Source of the DNA: JBLHZY01 sp047631555
GTDB taxonomy: Bacteria; Pseudomonadota; Alphaproteobacteria; Rhodobacterales; Rhodobacteraceae
Length of the DNA stretch: 64,000 bases
Assembly: GCA_047631555.1 (NCBI GenBank)
Contig: JBLHZY010000001.1
Location: 434,001 to 498,000 of the forward strand
Reading direction: 5' to 3'
Under the pieces are notes generated by a model. The model was not told the origin of the DNA and did not search any database. It saw only the letters and a program-made list of their open reading frames with translations. A program made the position numbers and the translations under genes. Each line of letters opens with the position of its first letter. Within the stretch, counting starts at the first letter, position 1. Of the stretch, positions 1-9,074 are shown one piece after another.

Positions 1-925
<925 letters not shown>

Positions 926-1053
926 GGGCGCGGTTCCGTTTACGAGAAAAATTCTTCCCATATGTAGCACGCAGCCGCGCCCGCGAAAACCGCGAACGGC
1001 TTGACAGGGCATCCTTTTCAACCGACTGCTTCGTGATGGAAAGAAAAACCCGG

Positions 1054-1941
1054 ATGGATACATTTGGCGCGGTCTCGCTTGTGGGATTTGCGCTGTTACT
1101 GGCCTTCAATCAGGTCGGCATCAAGATCACCAATGAAGGCTTTCAGCCGGTGTTTTTTGCCGGCATCCGTTCGGTCGGTTCGGGCATTTTGGTTGCACTG
1201 TGGATCATGGCGCGCGGGCGGTCTTTGCGCATTGAGCGGCGCTTTTGGGGGCTGGCTCTGGCAATCGGGGTCTGTTTTTCGGCCGAGTTTATCTTGCTCT
1301 TCACCGCGCTTGATCTTGGCTCCGTGGCGCGCACCTCGGTGATCTTTTATACCATGCCTGTCTGGCTTGCCCTGATTGCGCATTTTGTGCTGCCTGATGA
1401 ACGGCTTAGCCCGACTAAAGCGCTCGGTCTTGCGCTTGCTTTTGGTGGCGCGGCTTGGGCCATTTTGGATCGAAGCAGCGGCGGCGAAGGCGGCAATGCG
1501 CCCAGCCTGATCGCGGATATCTGCGCTTTGGGCGGGGCTATGGGCTGGGCCGGGGTTGCGCTTTTGGTGCGGGGCACGCGCCTGCGTGAATTGCGCCCCG
1601 ATCTCCAACACCTCAGCCAACTGGTTGTTTCTGCGCCAATTCTGCTGATCGCGGCCTTCTTCTTTGGCCCCTTTATTCGCGAGGTCGAGCTGATCCATTA
1701 CGCCGGGCTCGCGTTTCAAATCGTGGTCATCTCGGGCGCAGGGTTTCTCTTTTGGATTTGGCTTTTGTCGATCTACCCCGCCTCAAGCGTGGCGTCGTTT
1801 TCCTTCCTCTCGCCGATCTTTGGCATCGCGCTTGGTTGGCTGATTTTGGGCGAACATGTCGGCCCGCAAACCGCAGGTGCAGGCGCATTGGTGGCCATCG
1901 GGCTGATCCTGATCAACCGCCGCCCAAGGCATCCCGGTTAA
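1054..1941 (+). CDS. EamA/DMT-family transporter
   Basis: This 295-residue membrane protein has about ten hydrophobic segments arranged as two EamA halves, as in RhaT/YdcZ-type drug/metabolite transporters. Recognisable family stretches are FAGIRSVGSG in the first half and FSFLSPIFGIALGWLILGE near the C-terminus. It probably exports or imports a small metabolite across the inner membrane; the substrate cannot be read from sequence. I start it at ATG 1054, which has GGAAAG ten bases upstream; GTG 1033 and ATG 1036 are in frame but lack a ribosome site. Its stop codon overlaps the convergent selO gene by four bases. Confidence 0.85.
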   Translation: MDTFGAVSLVGFALLLAFNQVGIKITNEGFQPVFFAGIRSVGSGILVALWIMARGRSLRIERRFWGLALAIGVCFSAEFILLFTALDLGSVARTSVIFYTMPVWLALIAHFVLPDERLSPTKALGLALAFGGAAWAILDRSSGGEGGNAPSLIADICALGGAMGWAGVALLVRGTRLRELRPDLQHLSQLVVSAPILLIAAFFFGPFIREVELIHYAGLAFQIVVISGAGFLFWIWLLSIYPASSVASFSFLSPIFGIALGWLILGEHVGPQTAGAGALVAIGLILINRRPRHPG

Positions 1942-3353
1942 GTTCCGCAGAATGTCTGCAAAACCTGCTCGCTCTCAAGCGGCGGGCGGGCCAGGTCTGC
2001 ATTCTCTTCAGTCAATTCAAACGGTGTTTTCAGCGCGTTATTCAGCCGGTGAAACAGCGCGTCATCGCCCGCAACGCTTGCGTCAATCGCCTGCTGAATG
2101 CGGTGATTGCGCGGGATAATCGCCGGGTTTGCCGCCGCGATAAGGGATGCATAATCCGGCGCGCGCCGCTCTTGCCAAGCCGGAAGCCAAGCGTCAAACG
2201 CGCCTGGATCAATAAACTGATCCCGCGCTGTATCCTGCCCTAAGCTGCGAAAAGTATTGGTGAAATCAGCCGCGCCCGTCGCCATGATCGCGAGCAACCC
2301 CTCAATCAAATCGCGATCATCCGCCTCGTCGCCGACCAGCCCAAGCTTGGCGCGAAACGCTGCCAACCAATGGCGCTCATAGACATCCATAAACCCGTGC
2401 ACCGCTTCAGTCGCCTCAGCCACAGCCGCCGTTTCATCCCCCATCAAAGGGATCAAACAGGAGGCAAATTGCGCCAGGTTCCAAGCGCCGATTGCCGGCT
2501 GATTTGAATAGGCATAGCGGCCTTGGCGATCGATCGAGGAAAACAGCGTATCGGGGTGATATGTGTCCATAAAAGCGCAGGGTCCATAGTCAATCGTCTC
2601 GCCACTCACGGCCATATTATCGGTATTCATCACCCCGTGAATGAAGCCCACAGATATCCATTTTGCGATCAAAACGGCCTGTGCATTGATCACCGCATGG
2701 AGCAATTCCATCGGGGATTTAACATCCGGGTAGTGGCGCGCGATCACGTGATTTGTAAGTATCTCAAGCCCGTCAACATCGCCGCGTGCTGCAAAGAATT
2801 GAAACGTCCCAACGCGGATATGGCTTGCGGCGACGCGGGTTAACACCGCGCCCGGAAGCACCGTTTCGCGCTGAACGGGCGCACCGGTGCGAACGGCGGC
2901 AAGCGCGCGCGTTGTGGGAATATGCAGCCTGTGCATCGCCTCGCTCACCAGATATTCGCGCAGCACCGGTCCAAGCCAAGCGCGCCCATCGCCATTGCGC
3001 GAAAACGGCGTGCGGCCCGCGCCCTTAAGCTGAATATCGCGCCGCCCATTTGCGCCGTTCACCTCGCCCAAAAGAACCGCGCGCCCGTCGCCAAGCTGGG
3101 GCACCCAATGGCCGAATTGATGCGCCGCATAGGCCTGCGCAATCGGCTCGGCCCCCTCGGGGAGGCGGTTCCCGGCGAAGATTTCAGCGCCCTCAACGCC
3201 GCCAAGCGCCTGAGCATCAAGGCCCAGCTCCTCGGCCAGCTCGACATTGAGCGCAATCAGCTCAGGGTGCGGAACGGGCGTTGGGGCTTGCGCGGCAAAG
3301 AAGCGCGCGGGCAGGCGGGCGTAGGAATTGTCGAAGGGGATGTGCATGTTCAT
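1938..3353 (-). CDS. selO: Protein adenylyltransferase SelO (YdiU family)
   Basis: The 471-residue protein is close to the length of E. coli SelO. SelO is a kinase-fold enzyme that transfers AMP, not phosphate, to protein hydroxyl groups and is linked to redox homeostasis. The expected active-site pieces are present: IQLKGAGRTPFSRNGDGR with Lys110, the catalytic Asp-Asn pair in HGVMNTDNM (Asp245, Asn246), and the metal-binding Asp255 of DYGPCAFMD. Two cysteines known to form a redox disulfide in the E. coli enzyme have counterparts here: Cys259 next to the metal site and Cys469 in the C-terminal FCGT. The gene stands alone between a transporter and the T6SS island; the 24-bp gap to the next gene holds no obvious signal. 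Confidence 0.93.
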   Translation of the reverse strand: MNMHIPFDNSYARLPARFFAAQAPTPVPHPELIALNVELAEELGLDAQALGGVEGAEIFAGNRLPEGAEPIAQAYAAHQFGHWVPQLGDGRAVLLGEVNGANGRRDIQLKGAGRTPFSRNGDGRAWLGPVLREYLVSEAMHRLHIPTTRALAAVRTGAPVQRETVLPGAVLTRVAASHIRVGTFQFFAARGDVDGLEILTNHVIARHYPDVKSPMELLHAVINAQAVLIAKWISVGFIHGVMNTDNMAVSGETIDYGPCAFMDTYHPDTLFSSIDRQGRYAYSNQPAIGAWNLAQFASCLIPLMGDETAAVAEATEAVHGFMDVYERHWLAAFRAKLGLVGDEADDRDLIEGLLAIMATGAADFTNTFRSLGQDTARDQFIDPGAFDAWLPAWQERRAPDYASLIAAANPAIIPRNHRIQQAIDASVAGDDALFHRLNNALKTPFELTEENADLARPPLESEQVLQTFCGT

Positions 3354-3377
3354 CAGATAGAGCTAGTGCGCTGGCAG

Positions 3378-4511
3378 CTAAATTGCCAGCCCAGAGAGAT
3401 CAACGATAAGCGTGCGATCCTCAACACTGTCGGTGACGGGCTTTTTGGCAGCGTTCTCAGCGCGGCTCAGGATCAGCGCGCCGCGCGTATTTGCGCCGCT
3501 TGAGGAGGCCGAGATCAGCGCGCGTTGCTCTGTGTTGCGCATCTCGCTCAGCGCTTGCGCGATGGCCACAAGCGGATAGGCCGCGCCGCAATCGCCAAAG
3601 CCAAGGGCGGGGGGGCTTGGCTCGATACCGTCTATAAGGCGCGCGCCAAGTCGTTGCATTGCATAGGAAATTTCGCTTGCGCGGTATCGCCCGTTGTTCC
3701 AGTCCGACATCCAGTGGCTGATTTGTGTCTCTTTGGGCAGCGCGTCAACGGCGCTATGACAGGCCTCGGAAAGCCCGCTAAATGTGCTATCGGCCCCCGC
3801 CATTTCGCCAACCGGCTCAGTGCCCGCGCCGCCGCTGAGTAGATAGGCAATCGGCGCGTGCGCCCCGCTCGCCCCATCAGGCCGACAAAGCGCAATTCCG
3901 GCCGCTTCACCCGGAACAAGCCCAAATTGCGCCGTATCAGAAAAGAGCCGTCCGGCGCTAACGAGCGCATTGAGCCGGGCGCGATCCGAATAACTATCAA
4001 CGCCGATCAGCAGCAAGGCGCCGGGATTTGGCGCGTGTTTCCAGCTTTCCAGCCCATGCATGAGCGCCGCTTGCCCACCAAAAACAACCTTGGCGCGGGC
4101 AGGCTCAATGGCAAAATCCGCCTTGAGGCGGGCGAAAATCATCTCCGGGACCTCCGCTTTTAGGCCGGCCGCCACCTGCGACGTGATCCCCCCAAGGCCA
4201 GGCGCATCGATCTCGGGCAGAGCGAGGATAATATCGAGCGGCTCGCCAGCGACGAGCGCCGCAGGGCCGGGCGCGCTGAGCTGGGTTGCGATATCTTCAA
4301 GCGCCTCGCCAACAAGGGCGGTGATCCGCACCTGCGCATCCCCGATCTCTTCACGGTCGCGAAAGGCGCAGATTTGGGGGCTAAAATCGCTGCCAACAAA
4401 GCCAGGATTGCGAAAATAGGCGGAGCGAAGCTCGTCCAATGCGGCCATGCTTGCCATATGATCCGGGGCAAAGGCCGTGGCCAATCCAAGCGCATGGATG
4501 GAGGCAAGCAT
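3378..4511 (-). CDS. Thiolase-fold (beta-ketoacyl-synthase-like) T6SS-island protein, probably non-catalytic
   Basis: This 377-residue protein reads as a degenerate ketoacyl synthase. GLVPGEAAGIALC (residues 197-209) matches the conserved VPGEGA turn, and GFGDCGAAYPLVAIAQAL (304-321) matches the second-half GD.GA motif. The nucleophile region reads VFGGQAALMHGLES (143-156), so the catalytic cysteine is absent. Similar thiolase-like proteins are known beside DUF2169, PAAR and vgrG genes in type VI secretion islands, where they are thought to act as loading adaptors and not as enzymes. It is the last gene of the island and starts three bases after the stop of the preceding gene, so it is co-transcribed. 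The adaptor role is inferred from family and context. Confidence 0.7.
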   Translation of the reverse strand: MLASIHALGLATAFAPDHMASMAALDELRSAYFRNPGFVGSDFSPQICAFRDREEIGDAQVRITALVGEALEDIATQLSAPGPAALVAGEPLDIILALPEIDAPGLGGITSQVAAGLKAEVPEMIFARLKADFAIEPARAKVVFGGQAALMHGLESWKHAPNPGALLLIGVDSYSDRARLNALVSAGRLFSDTAQFGLVPGEAAGIALCRPDGASGAHAPIAYLLSGGAGTEPVGEMAGADSTFSGLSEACHSAVDALPKETQISHWMSDWNNGRYRASEISYAMQRLGARLIDGIEPSPPALGFGDCGAAYPLVAIAQALSEMRNTEQRALISASSSGANTRGALILSRAENAAKKPVTDSVEDRTLIVDLSGLAI

Positions 4512-4514
4512 CGC

Positions 4515-5315
4515 CTAATCCTCCACGCGAATTTGCAAAGGCGCACCACCACTGATCGCCCCAAGCAGGGCCACCAAATACTGCGCCTCGCAAGAAATCG
4601 CATCAATCACGATCTCACTGGCATCGCCCGCTTCACGCAGAAAAATCTCTTCCTCGCCAACGGCATAGCTCGGGTCTTTGCGTGAGGGGATAAAGGCGCT
4701 TAGCCCCGAGAGGCCCAAAAACGCATCTTCAAGATCAGGGTCGAGCGGCGGCAGAGCGCTTGGCGCAAGCGCGATAATCCGCTCTTCCTCAACGAATTCC
4801 TCAAACGGCGCCGTCGCCATATTGCAACTGGTCGCCCCAGTCCCACAGAGCAAATGAACATCGATCCCGCGCACCATTTCCGCAAAAACCATCCCGCCCC
4901 AAACCGCGCGCGCCTCCTCCTCAGAGCCAAGCGCCTCGACCAGCAGATCAAAACTCTCAAGCGGCGTGTCATGTAGGGCGTGGAACAGCCGGATCAGCAC
5001 AATCAGCCCTTCATTGCCAAGACCAACCGGGTGCTGCATCTCGATACGGATGGTGCTTTCGCCGGTCTGGCTGGCGGCAATTCGCACGCCCGGGGTGGGC
5101 CGACCCAAGGGCGCAATCGCGCAAAACCCAGAGCTCAAAAGAACCTCCAAATCCTGCATCGTGTCGCCGATGGCTTCCAAGCGATCGGCCATCCAATCAG
5201 GGTCAGAGGCAAGGGCGGCCGGGGTATAATCGATATCGGCTGAAAGCTCGATCACAGGCCCGGTGATGGGCTCGTGAACGCGCAAAAGGGCGGCAATATC
5301 GCGGCTTCTGCTCAT
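4515..5315 (-). CDS. Uncharacterised T6SS-island protein, 266 aa
   Basis: I do not recognise this protein. It is acidic, has no signal peptide or membrane segment, and mixes predicted helices with short strands. Notable stretches are a leucine-rich central helix region (GLIVLIRLFHALHDTPLES) and a cysteine-containing GTGATSCNMATAPFEEF segment. It lies between the immunity candidate (three-base gap upstream) and the thiolase-like protein (three-base gap downstream), so it belongs to the same transcript as vgrG. Constant company with the thiolase-like gene would suggest a partner of that adaptor; an accessory immunity protein is another possibility. Confidence 0.6.
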   Translation of the reverse strand: MSRSRDIAALLRVHEPITGPVIELSADIDYTPAALASDPDWMADRLEAIGDTMQDLEVLLSSGFCAIAPLGRPTPGVRIAASQTGESTIRIEMQHPVGLGNEGLIVLIRLFHALHDTPLESFDLLVEALGSEEEARAVWGGMVFAEMVRGIDVHLLCGTGATSCNMATAPFEEFVEEERIIALAPSALPPLDPDLEDAFLGLSGLSAFIPSRKDPSYAVGEEEIFLREAGDASEIVIDAISCEAQYLVALLGAISGGAPLQIRVED

Positions 5316-5318
5316 CGC

Positions 5319-6251
5319 TTAATCCAGCCTATGGTAATGGGCCTCAATCAGATCTGCTTGATCGGGCGAAGCGGTGTCGCCGCCGAAATTCTGATTAAGA
5401 GCAATGGGATAGGGATAGCGAACCGGGGCAAGAGCCGCTGCAATGGCGCGATAGCTTGTGATATCTTCGGCTTGATTAACATCCCCCCAGATGGGCGCTT
5501 TTCCGGCGGTAAGGATCAGCATCGCGTCGCTGGCCTCAACTTTGATTTCAGCGGGCAGATCAAGCGCCTTTGGCAAGCGATCAAGGTATTCCGGGCCGAT
5601 GAAAGTCCGCCAGCCAATATCGGCAATTCCGGGCTGCATATCGCCTTCATAGGCCATCGCGGAATGGGCGCGCCGCAGGCCGCAAGAGGGCATATCGAGC
5701 GTATGCAAAAGGGCCGTTTTATAGCGCGCGGCAAGGCGCGGCAGCAGCCAGTTAAGACTGTCATAGGCGGTCGGTAAAAAGAAGCCAAAGCCTTGTGCTG
5801 CGCAAATCATCGGGGCGGTGGCTAAGGCGGCCGCGATCTCATCGGCAAAGGCGAGCAGGTCGGGCGCATCAGGGGAAACGGAGATTTCCACAAGCGTTTG
5901 ATCATCGTAGCGCTGCTCAAGGCGAAACCACGGCATCGCGGGCGGCAGATCATCTGTGTTAAGCGATCCAAGCCGCACGCCCGCACCAGAATCAAGCCGA
6001 TCCGGCGCGCCGATCCATGTGCGCAAATCCGTCAGCGCCTTGGGCGTGACCTTTGAAGGCTTGCCGGAGCGGCCCACAAGCCGCGCCGAAATCAGCCCCA
6101 AATCATTGCCAAACCGCGCCGCAAAAGCGTCAAACATCGCCCCAACAGCCAAAGCAACCCGCGGATCATCCGGCGCGCCATCCAAATAGGCAAGCGTGCG
6201 AAACGCGGGCAAAGCCGTGATTTCATCGTCATAATAAAGCGGATCGGGCAT
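5319..6251 (-). CDS. DUF3396-type T6SS immunity protein candidate
   Basis: The 310-residue soluble protein resembles the DUF3396 (type VI immunity) family. The family's tryptophan-centred core appears as DIGWRTFIGPEYLDRLPKAL (211-230), and an upstream GFGFFLPTAYDSLNWLLPRL segment (154-173) fits the same family. It has no secretion signal, as expected for an immunity protein against a nuclease that acts in the cytoplasm. It follows the PAAR-toxin gene by 33 bases, the usual place for a cognate immunity gene, and runs without a gap into the next gene. Assignment rests on family pattern and position; the pairing with the upstream toxin is inferred. Confidence 0.65.
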   Translation of the reverse strand: MPDPLYYDDEITALPAFRTLAYLDGAPDDPRVALAVGAMFDAFAARFGNDLGLISARLVGRSGKPSKVTPKALTDLRTWIGAPDRLDSGAGVRLGSLNTDDLPPAMPWFRLEQRYDDQTLVEISVSPDAPDLLAFADEIAAALATAPMICAAQGFGFFLPTAYDSLNWLLPRLAARYKTALLHTLDMPSCGLRRAHSAMAYEGDMQPGIADIGWRTFIGPEYLDRLPKALDLPAEIKVEASDAMLILTAGKAPIWGDVNQAEDITSYRAIAAALAPVRYPYPIALNQNFGGDTASPDQADLIEAHYHRLD

Positions 6252-6284
6252 CAGGTTCTATGTCTCATCTCTTGCAAAAGGCCC

Positions 6285-7400
6285 CTACATCAAAGCAGGT
6301 TTCGGCCCCTTTTTGCGATCACATTTACAGGTCGCATTATCGACCTTTTTGGGCGGCTTTCCAGCGGCTTTCTTATAGGCTTCTTCTTGCTTCTGGGCCT
6401 TCTGCCAATCATCTTGATAGCCAGTTTTGGGATCATCAAACTTGAAGTCGTAAATATCCTTCACCGCGCCATCGGCATCATGCACCGAAAAGTCGGGCTT
6501 GATTTTTATAGCCTTATCAAGAACTTCCGTGCTGTTCTTAACCATACTATAAATCTCGGTCGCCGTATAAACCGCATCCGCGACGTCATAAAGCGTTGTG
6601 ATCACATTGAGGCCGGGCACGAGCTTGGTCCAAGAACGCGCCGCCATCGAGACGCCCTTTTTGACCAGCTTGCGCTTGACCAATTGTTTGACTTTGCGAT
6701 CAAGCGCGCGTTTCAAACCGGCCTTGTCGTAGATTTTGCGCGCGCCCTTAAAGACATCGTCAGCCGCCGCATAGATCGTCTTTTCCGCCGCGCCAAAACC
6801 TTTGGGGAATTTCGAGGAAATCGCTTTGGAAAGCTTGCTGGATTTGCTGGCGAGTTTCTTGTCGACCTTGTCTTGCGCAAGCTTTGAAGGCTTGGCGCAT
6901 TTGCCGCCCTTGGCTTTGCATTTGTGCCATTCATCGCGCGCTTCGCAGAAAATTTTGCACAGCTCGATCATTATCGGATCGGTCATGCCAAGCGGAACCT
7001 CAAAATGCCCGCCTGCGCCGGCGATGGTATTTTTGTGGTTCATGAACATCTTATCGGTCAACCGACAGATCGATTTCCCCTCGGCATAAACGTTTGGCGA
7101 ATAGGTGATCCACGAGCTTTCTTTCATGTTCACGCCGGAAATAACCCCGCCGCCAACGCCCGCCTCATCGCCCATGCAACGGCTATGGATCGAGCCCATA
7201 ATCGCAACCGAATTGCCGCCATCCGCCTTGACCGTGACAGTCCCCATGGTGAGATCCGACGACATGGAGATGATCATATAGGGGATCGGAACCATGTTTG
7301 GGCCGACGGGCGTTTTGCAGACATCGGGCGCAGAACATTGCTCAAACCCGCCCGAGCCTTTGTGCGAAATCGTCAGCCCATTTGCCGTCACTGTCACCAT
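6285..7400 (-). CDS. PAAR-like (DUF4150) T6SS effector with C-terminal PD-(D/E)xK/VRR-NUC-like nuclease domain
   Basis: Residues 1-130 form a DUF4150 PAAR-like domain (start MVTVTANGL, then PVGPNMVPIPYMIISMSS and the AIMGSIHSRCMGDEAG motif with its Cys and His). This domain caps the VgrG spike. Residues 155-255 are a lysine-rich linker; WTKLVPGLNVITTLYDVADA (257-276) is a hydrophobic stretch common in such toxins. The tail holds KPDFSVHDADG (Asp303), then DIYDFKFDD (Asp318-x-Lys320) and QKQEEAYKKAAG. This is the layout of a PD-(D/E)xK or VRR-NUC nuclease, so DNA cleavage in the recipient cell is the likely activity. Its ATG shares one base with the stop of the DUF2169 gene (TGATG), implying coupled translation. 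The PAAR part is firm; the nuclease call is motif-based. Confidence 0.78.
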   Translation of the reverse strand: MVTVTANGLTISHKGSGGFEQCSAPDVCKTPVGPNMVPIPYMIISMSSDLTMGTVTVKADGGNSVAIMGSIHSRCMGDEAGVGGGVISGVNMKESSWITYSPNVYAEGKSICRLTDKMFMNHKNTIAGAGGHFEVPLGMTDPIMIELCKIFCEARDEWHKCKAKGGKCAKPSKLAQDKVDKKLASKSSKLSKAISSKFPKGFGAAEKTIYAAADDVFKGARKIYDKAGLKRALDRKVKQLVKRKLVKKGVSMAARSWTKLVPGLNVITTLYDVADAVYTATEIYSMVKNSTEVLDKAIKIKPDFSVHDADGAVKDIYDFKFDDPKTGYQDDWQKAQKQEEAYKKAAGKPPKKVDNATCKCDRKKGPKPALM

Positions 7401-8536
7401 CAGCTTGCGCCCTCGATCTCAAGCGGCAGGGGCGCATCCGGCGCCTCGCTGCTGCGCGCGGCCTCAAAAGCAGGGGCATCTGCGGCGCGAACGGTAAAGC
7501 CTGCGTGATCGCGCAGCGCAAGGAAGGAGCGCTCAACCAGCACATCGTTTTGCACCGCTTCTATCGGCAAAGCGCCAAGATAGGTCATCGAAAGGCGCGC
7601 CGCATAGCCGTCTATATGGATCGTCTGAAGGCGCATGTCGCTTTCGGTCCAACGGCCGCGAAACCGGGTGCTCAGTTCAAAATCAAGCCTGGGCAGGGCG
7701 CATTGAAACGGGGCGCGCCCGCTGTGATGTTCGGGCGGGAGCATGTTGCTCAGGCTTAGCGTCGCCCCTGCAATTTCGCGCGGCTCAATGCGTTGATCCA
7801 ACGGCGCCGCTTGCCAGAAATTGGGGTCGAGGTCTGTCGGGAAAAGCGGCGAACGAGCGCGCTCCCAAGCTTGATCATAAGTGCCGCCAAGCTTGCGCCG
7901 CTTGGCCCATTCGCGCGGGATCGGGCCAAAAGAGATCGGCGCGATGGCGCGATCGGCGCGCTGAATGGCTTGGCCGGGCAGCGAAAGGCGGGGCAAAGCA
8001 ATGCCCTCTGGATCGCCCTTTTGCGGCACGAAACCCGCGCCAATGGGATTGTCTTCCAACAAGGCGAGCGCGCCGTTTTGATCCTTGGCCTGTCCGCCGT
8101 AAGCATTGGCATAGCTAAGCGAAACGGGCGCGTCTTGCACCGCTTTATCGTTTGAGTACTGAGGCTTACCGCCGCGCGCAAAGCTGCCGGGCGGCGAGAT
8201 TTCGATGCGCTTTTGAATGGGGCCAAGGCCAAGCGCCGCTTCAAAGGGGCGATCATAGCGCCCATTTGGCGCATAGGCGCGGGCATTGGCGATCACGTCA
8301 ATCTGGGGCTTGGGCAGGCAAAGATCCGCATCGGCAATCATCACGTCAACGCCATTCTCTTTGACGTATTGCGCGCCGGGCATGGGATCGCTTTGTGCGG
8401 GGGCATAAAACGCAGGCTTGCCATCGCGCAGATCAAAGCTGGCCTTGAGCCAAACGCACCAAAACGTACGCGCCTGATGATCGCGCATAAAGCCCGAGGC
8501 CGAAGCAAAGGGCGTGTGATTGTCAACGATCCACAT
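7400..8536 (-). CDS. DUF2169 T6SS adaptor
   Basis: The 378-residue protein opens MWIVDNHTPFASASGFM and continues with WCVWLKASFDL, the N-terminal pattern of DUF2169. A central SLSYANAYGG segment (residues about 145-154) is another family mark. DUF2169 proteins are cytoplasmic adaptors or chaperones that help load PAAR-linked effectors onto VgrG; they are not secreted enzymes. The gene lies directly upstream of the PAAR-toxin and overlaps it by one base, which fits an adaptor dedicated to that effector. It follows the DUF6484-like gene by 16 bases. Confidence 0.88.
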   Translation of the reverse strand: MWIVDNHTPFASASGFMRDHQARTFWCVWLKASFDLRDGKPAFYAPAQSDPMPGAQYVKENGVDVMIADADLCLPKPQIDVIANARAYAPNGRYDRPFEAALGLGPIQKRIEISPPGSFARGGKPQYSNDKAVQDAPVSLSYANAYGGQAKDQNGALALLEDNPIGAGFVPQKGDPEGIALPRLSLPGQAIQRADRAIAPISFGPIPREWAKRRKLGGTYDQAWERARSPLFPTDLDPNFWQAAPLDQRIEPREIAGATLSLSNMLPPEHHSGRAPFQCALPRLDFELSTRFRGRWTESDMRLQTIHIDGYAARLSMTYLGALPIEAVQNDVLVERSFLALRDHAGFTVRAADAPAFEAARSSEAPDAPLPLEIEGAS

Positions 8537-8552
8537 CCGCGCCCCTTTCGCG

Positions 8553-9029
8553 CTAATTCAGATCAATGAAGGCGCCGCGCAACCCAAGGCGGCCATTCGC
8601 CTCAAAGCGCAGATCGTCGCCCTTGATCCGCACGCGCCCGTCCGCCATCAAGCGCAGCTCAGAGCGGCCCGATTTAAGCACAATATCTTGATTTTGAACG
8701 GTTTTTCCCGCGTCAAAAGGCGCGCGCAACAGCTCATCCAGCGCAATAAACCCAAGCACGACAACCCGCCCAGACCCGTCGGTAACCGGCTTGATCACCG
8801 CCATATGCGCGCCTGCCTCAAGGGGGGGCTCTTCGAGCATAATCACGGCTGCGCGCGGGAAATCGGCAAGGGCAATCGCGCCATCTTTTTGCACGCTCAA
8901 GGCCGCAAGGCGCAGGCCCGTTCCGGCAAGCGGCGCGCCCATATCCGCAACGCTATCCGCAGCGCCATCCGCATCCGTCTGCGCCTTAGCAAATGGGTCC
9001 GCGCCGTTCAGATCAGGATCGTGTTTCAT
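8553..9029 (-). CDS. T6SS-island small protein, DUF6484/DUF3540-like
   Basis: This 158-residue protein has an N-terminal acidic stretch of about 30 residues, then a beta-rich core (VVVLGFIALDELLR) and a tail that repeats strands in the style of a gp5/VgrG needle: IVLKSGRSELRLMADGRVRI and the closing LGLRGAFIDLN. Small proteins of the DUF6484 and DUF3540 families with this layout sit beside vgrG, DUF2169 and DUF4150 genes. A structural or docking role near the VgrG tip is inferred. It is 45 bases downstream of vgrG, with the purine-rich ribosome site AAAGGAGTGC before its ATG. Confidence 0.62.
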   Translation of the reverse strand: MKHDPDLNGADPFAKAQTDADGAADSVADMGAPLAGTGLRLAALSVQKDGAIALADFPRAAVIMLEEPPLEAGAHMAVIKPVTDGSGRVVVLGFIALDELLRAPFDAGKTVQNQDIVLKSGRSELRLMADGRVRIKGDDLRFEANGRLGLRGAFIDLN

Positions 9030-9074
9030 CGCTAAGCACTCCTTTTAAATCAGCCAATCGGGGCAAGGCCCGCG

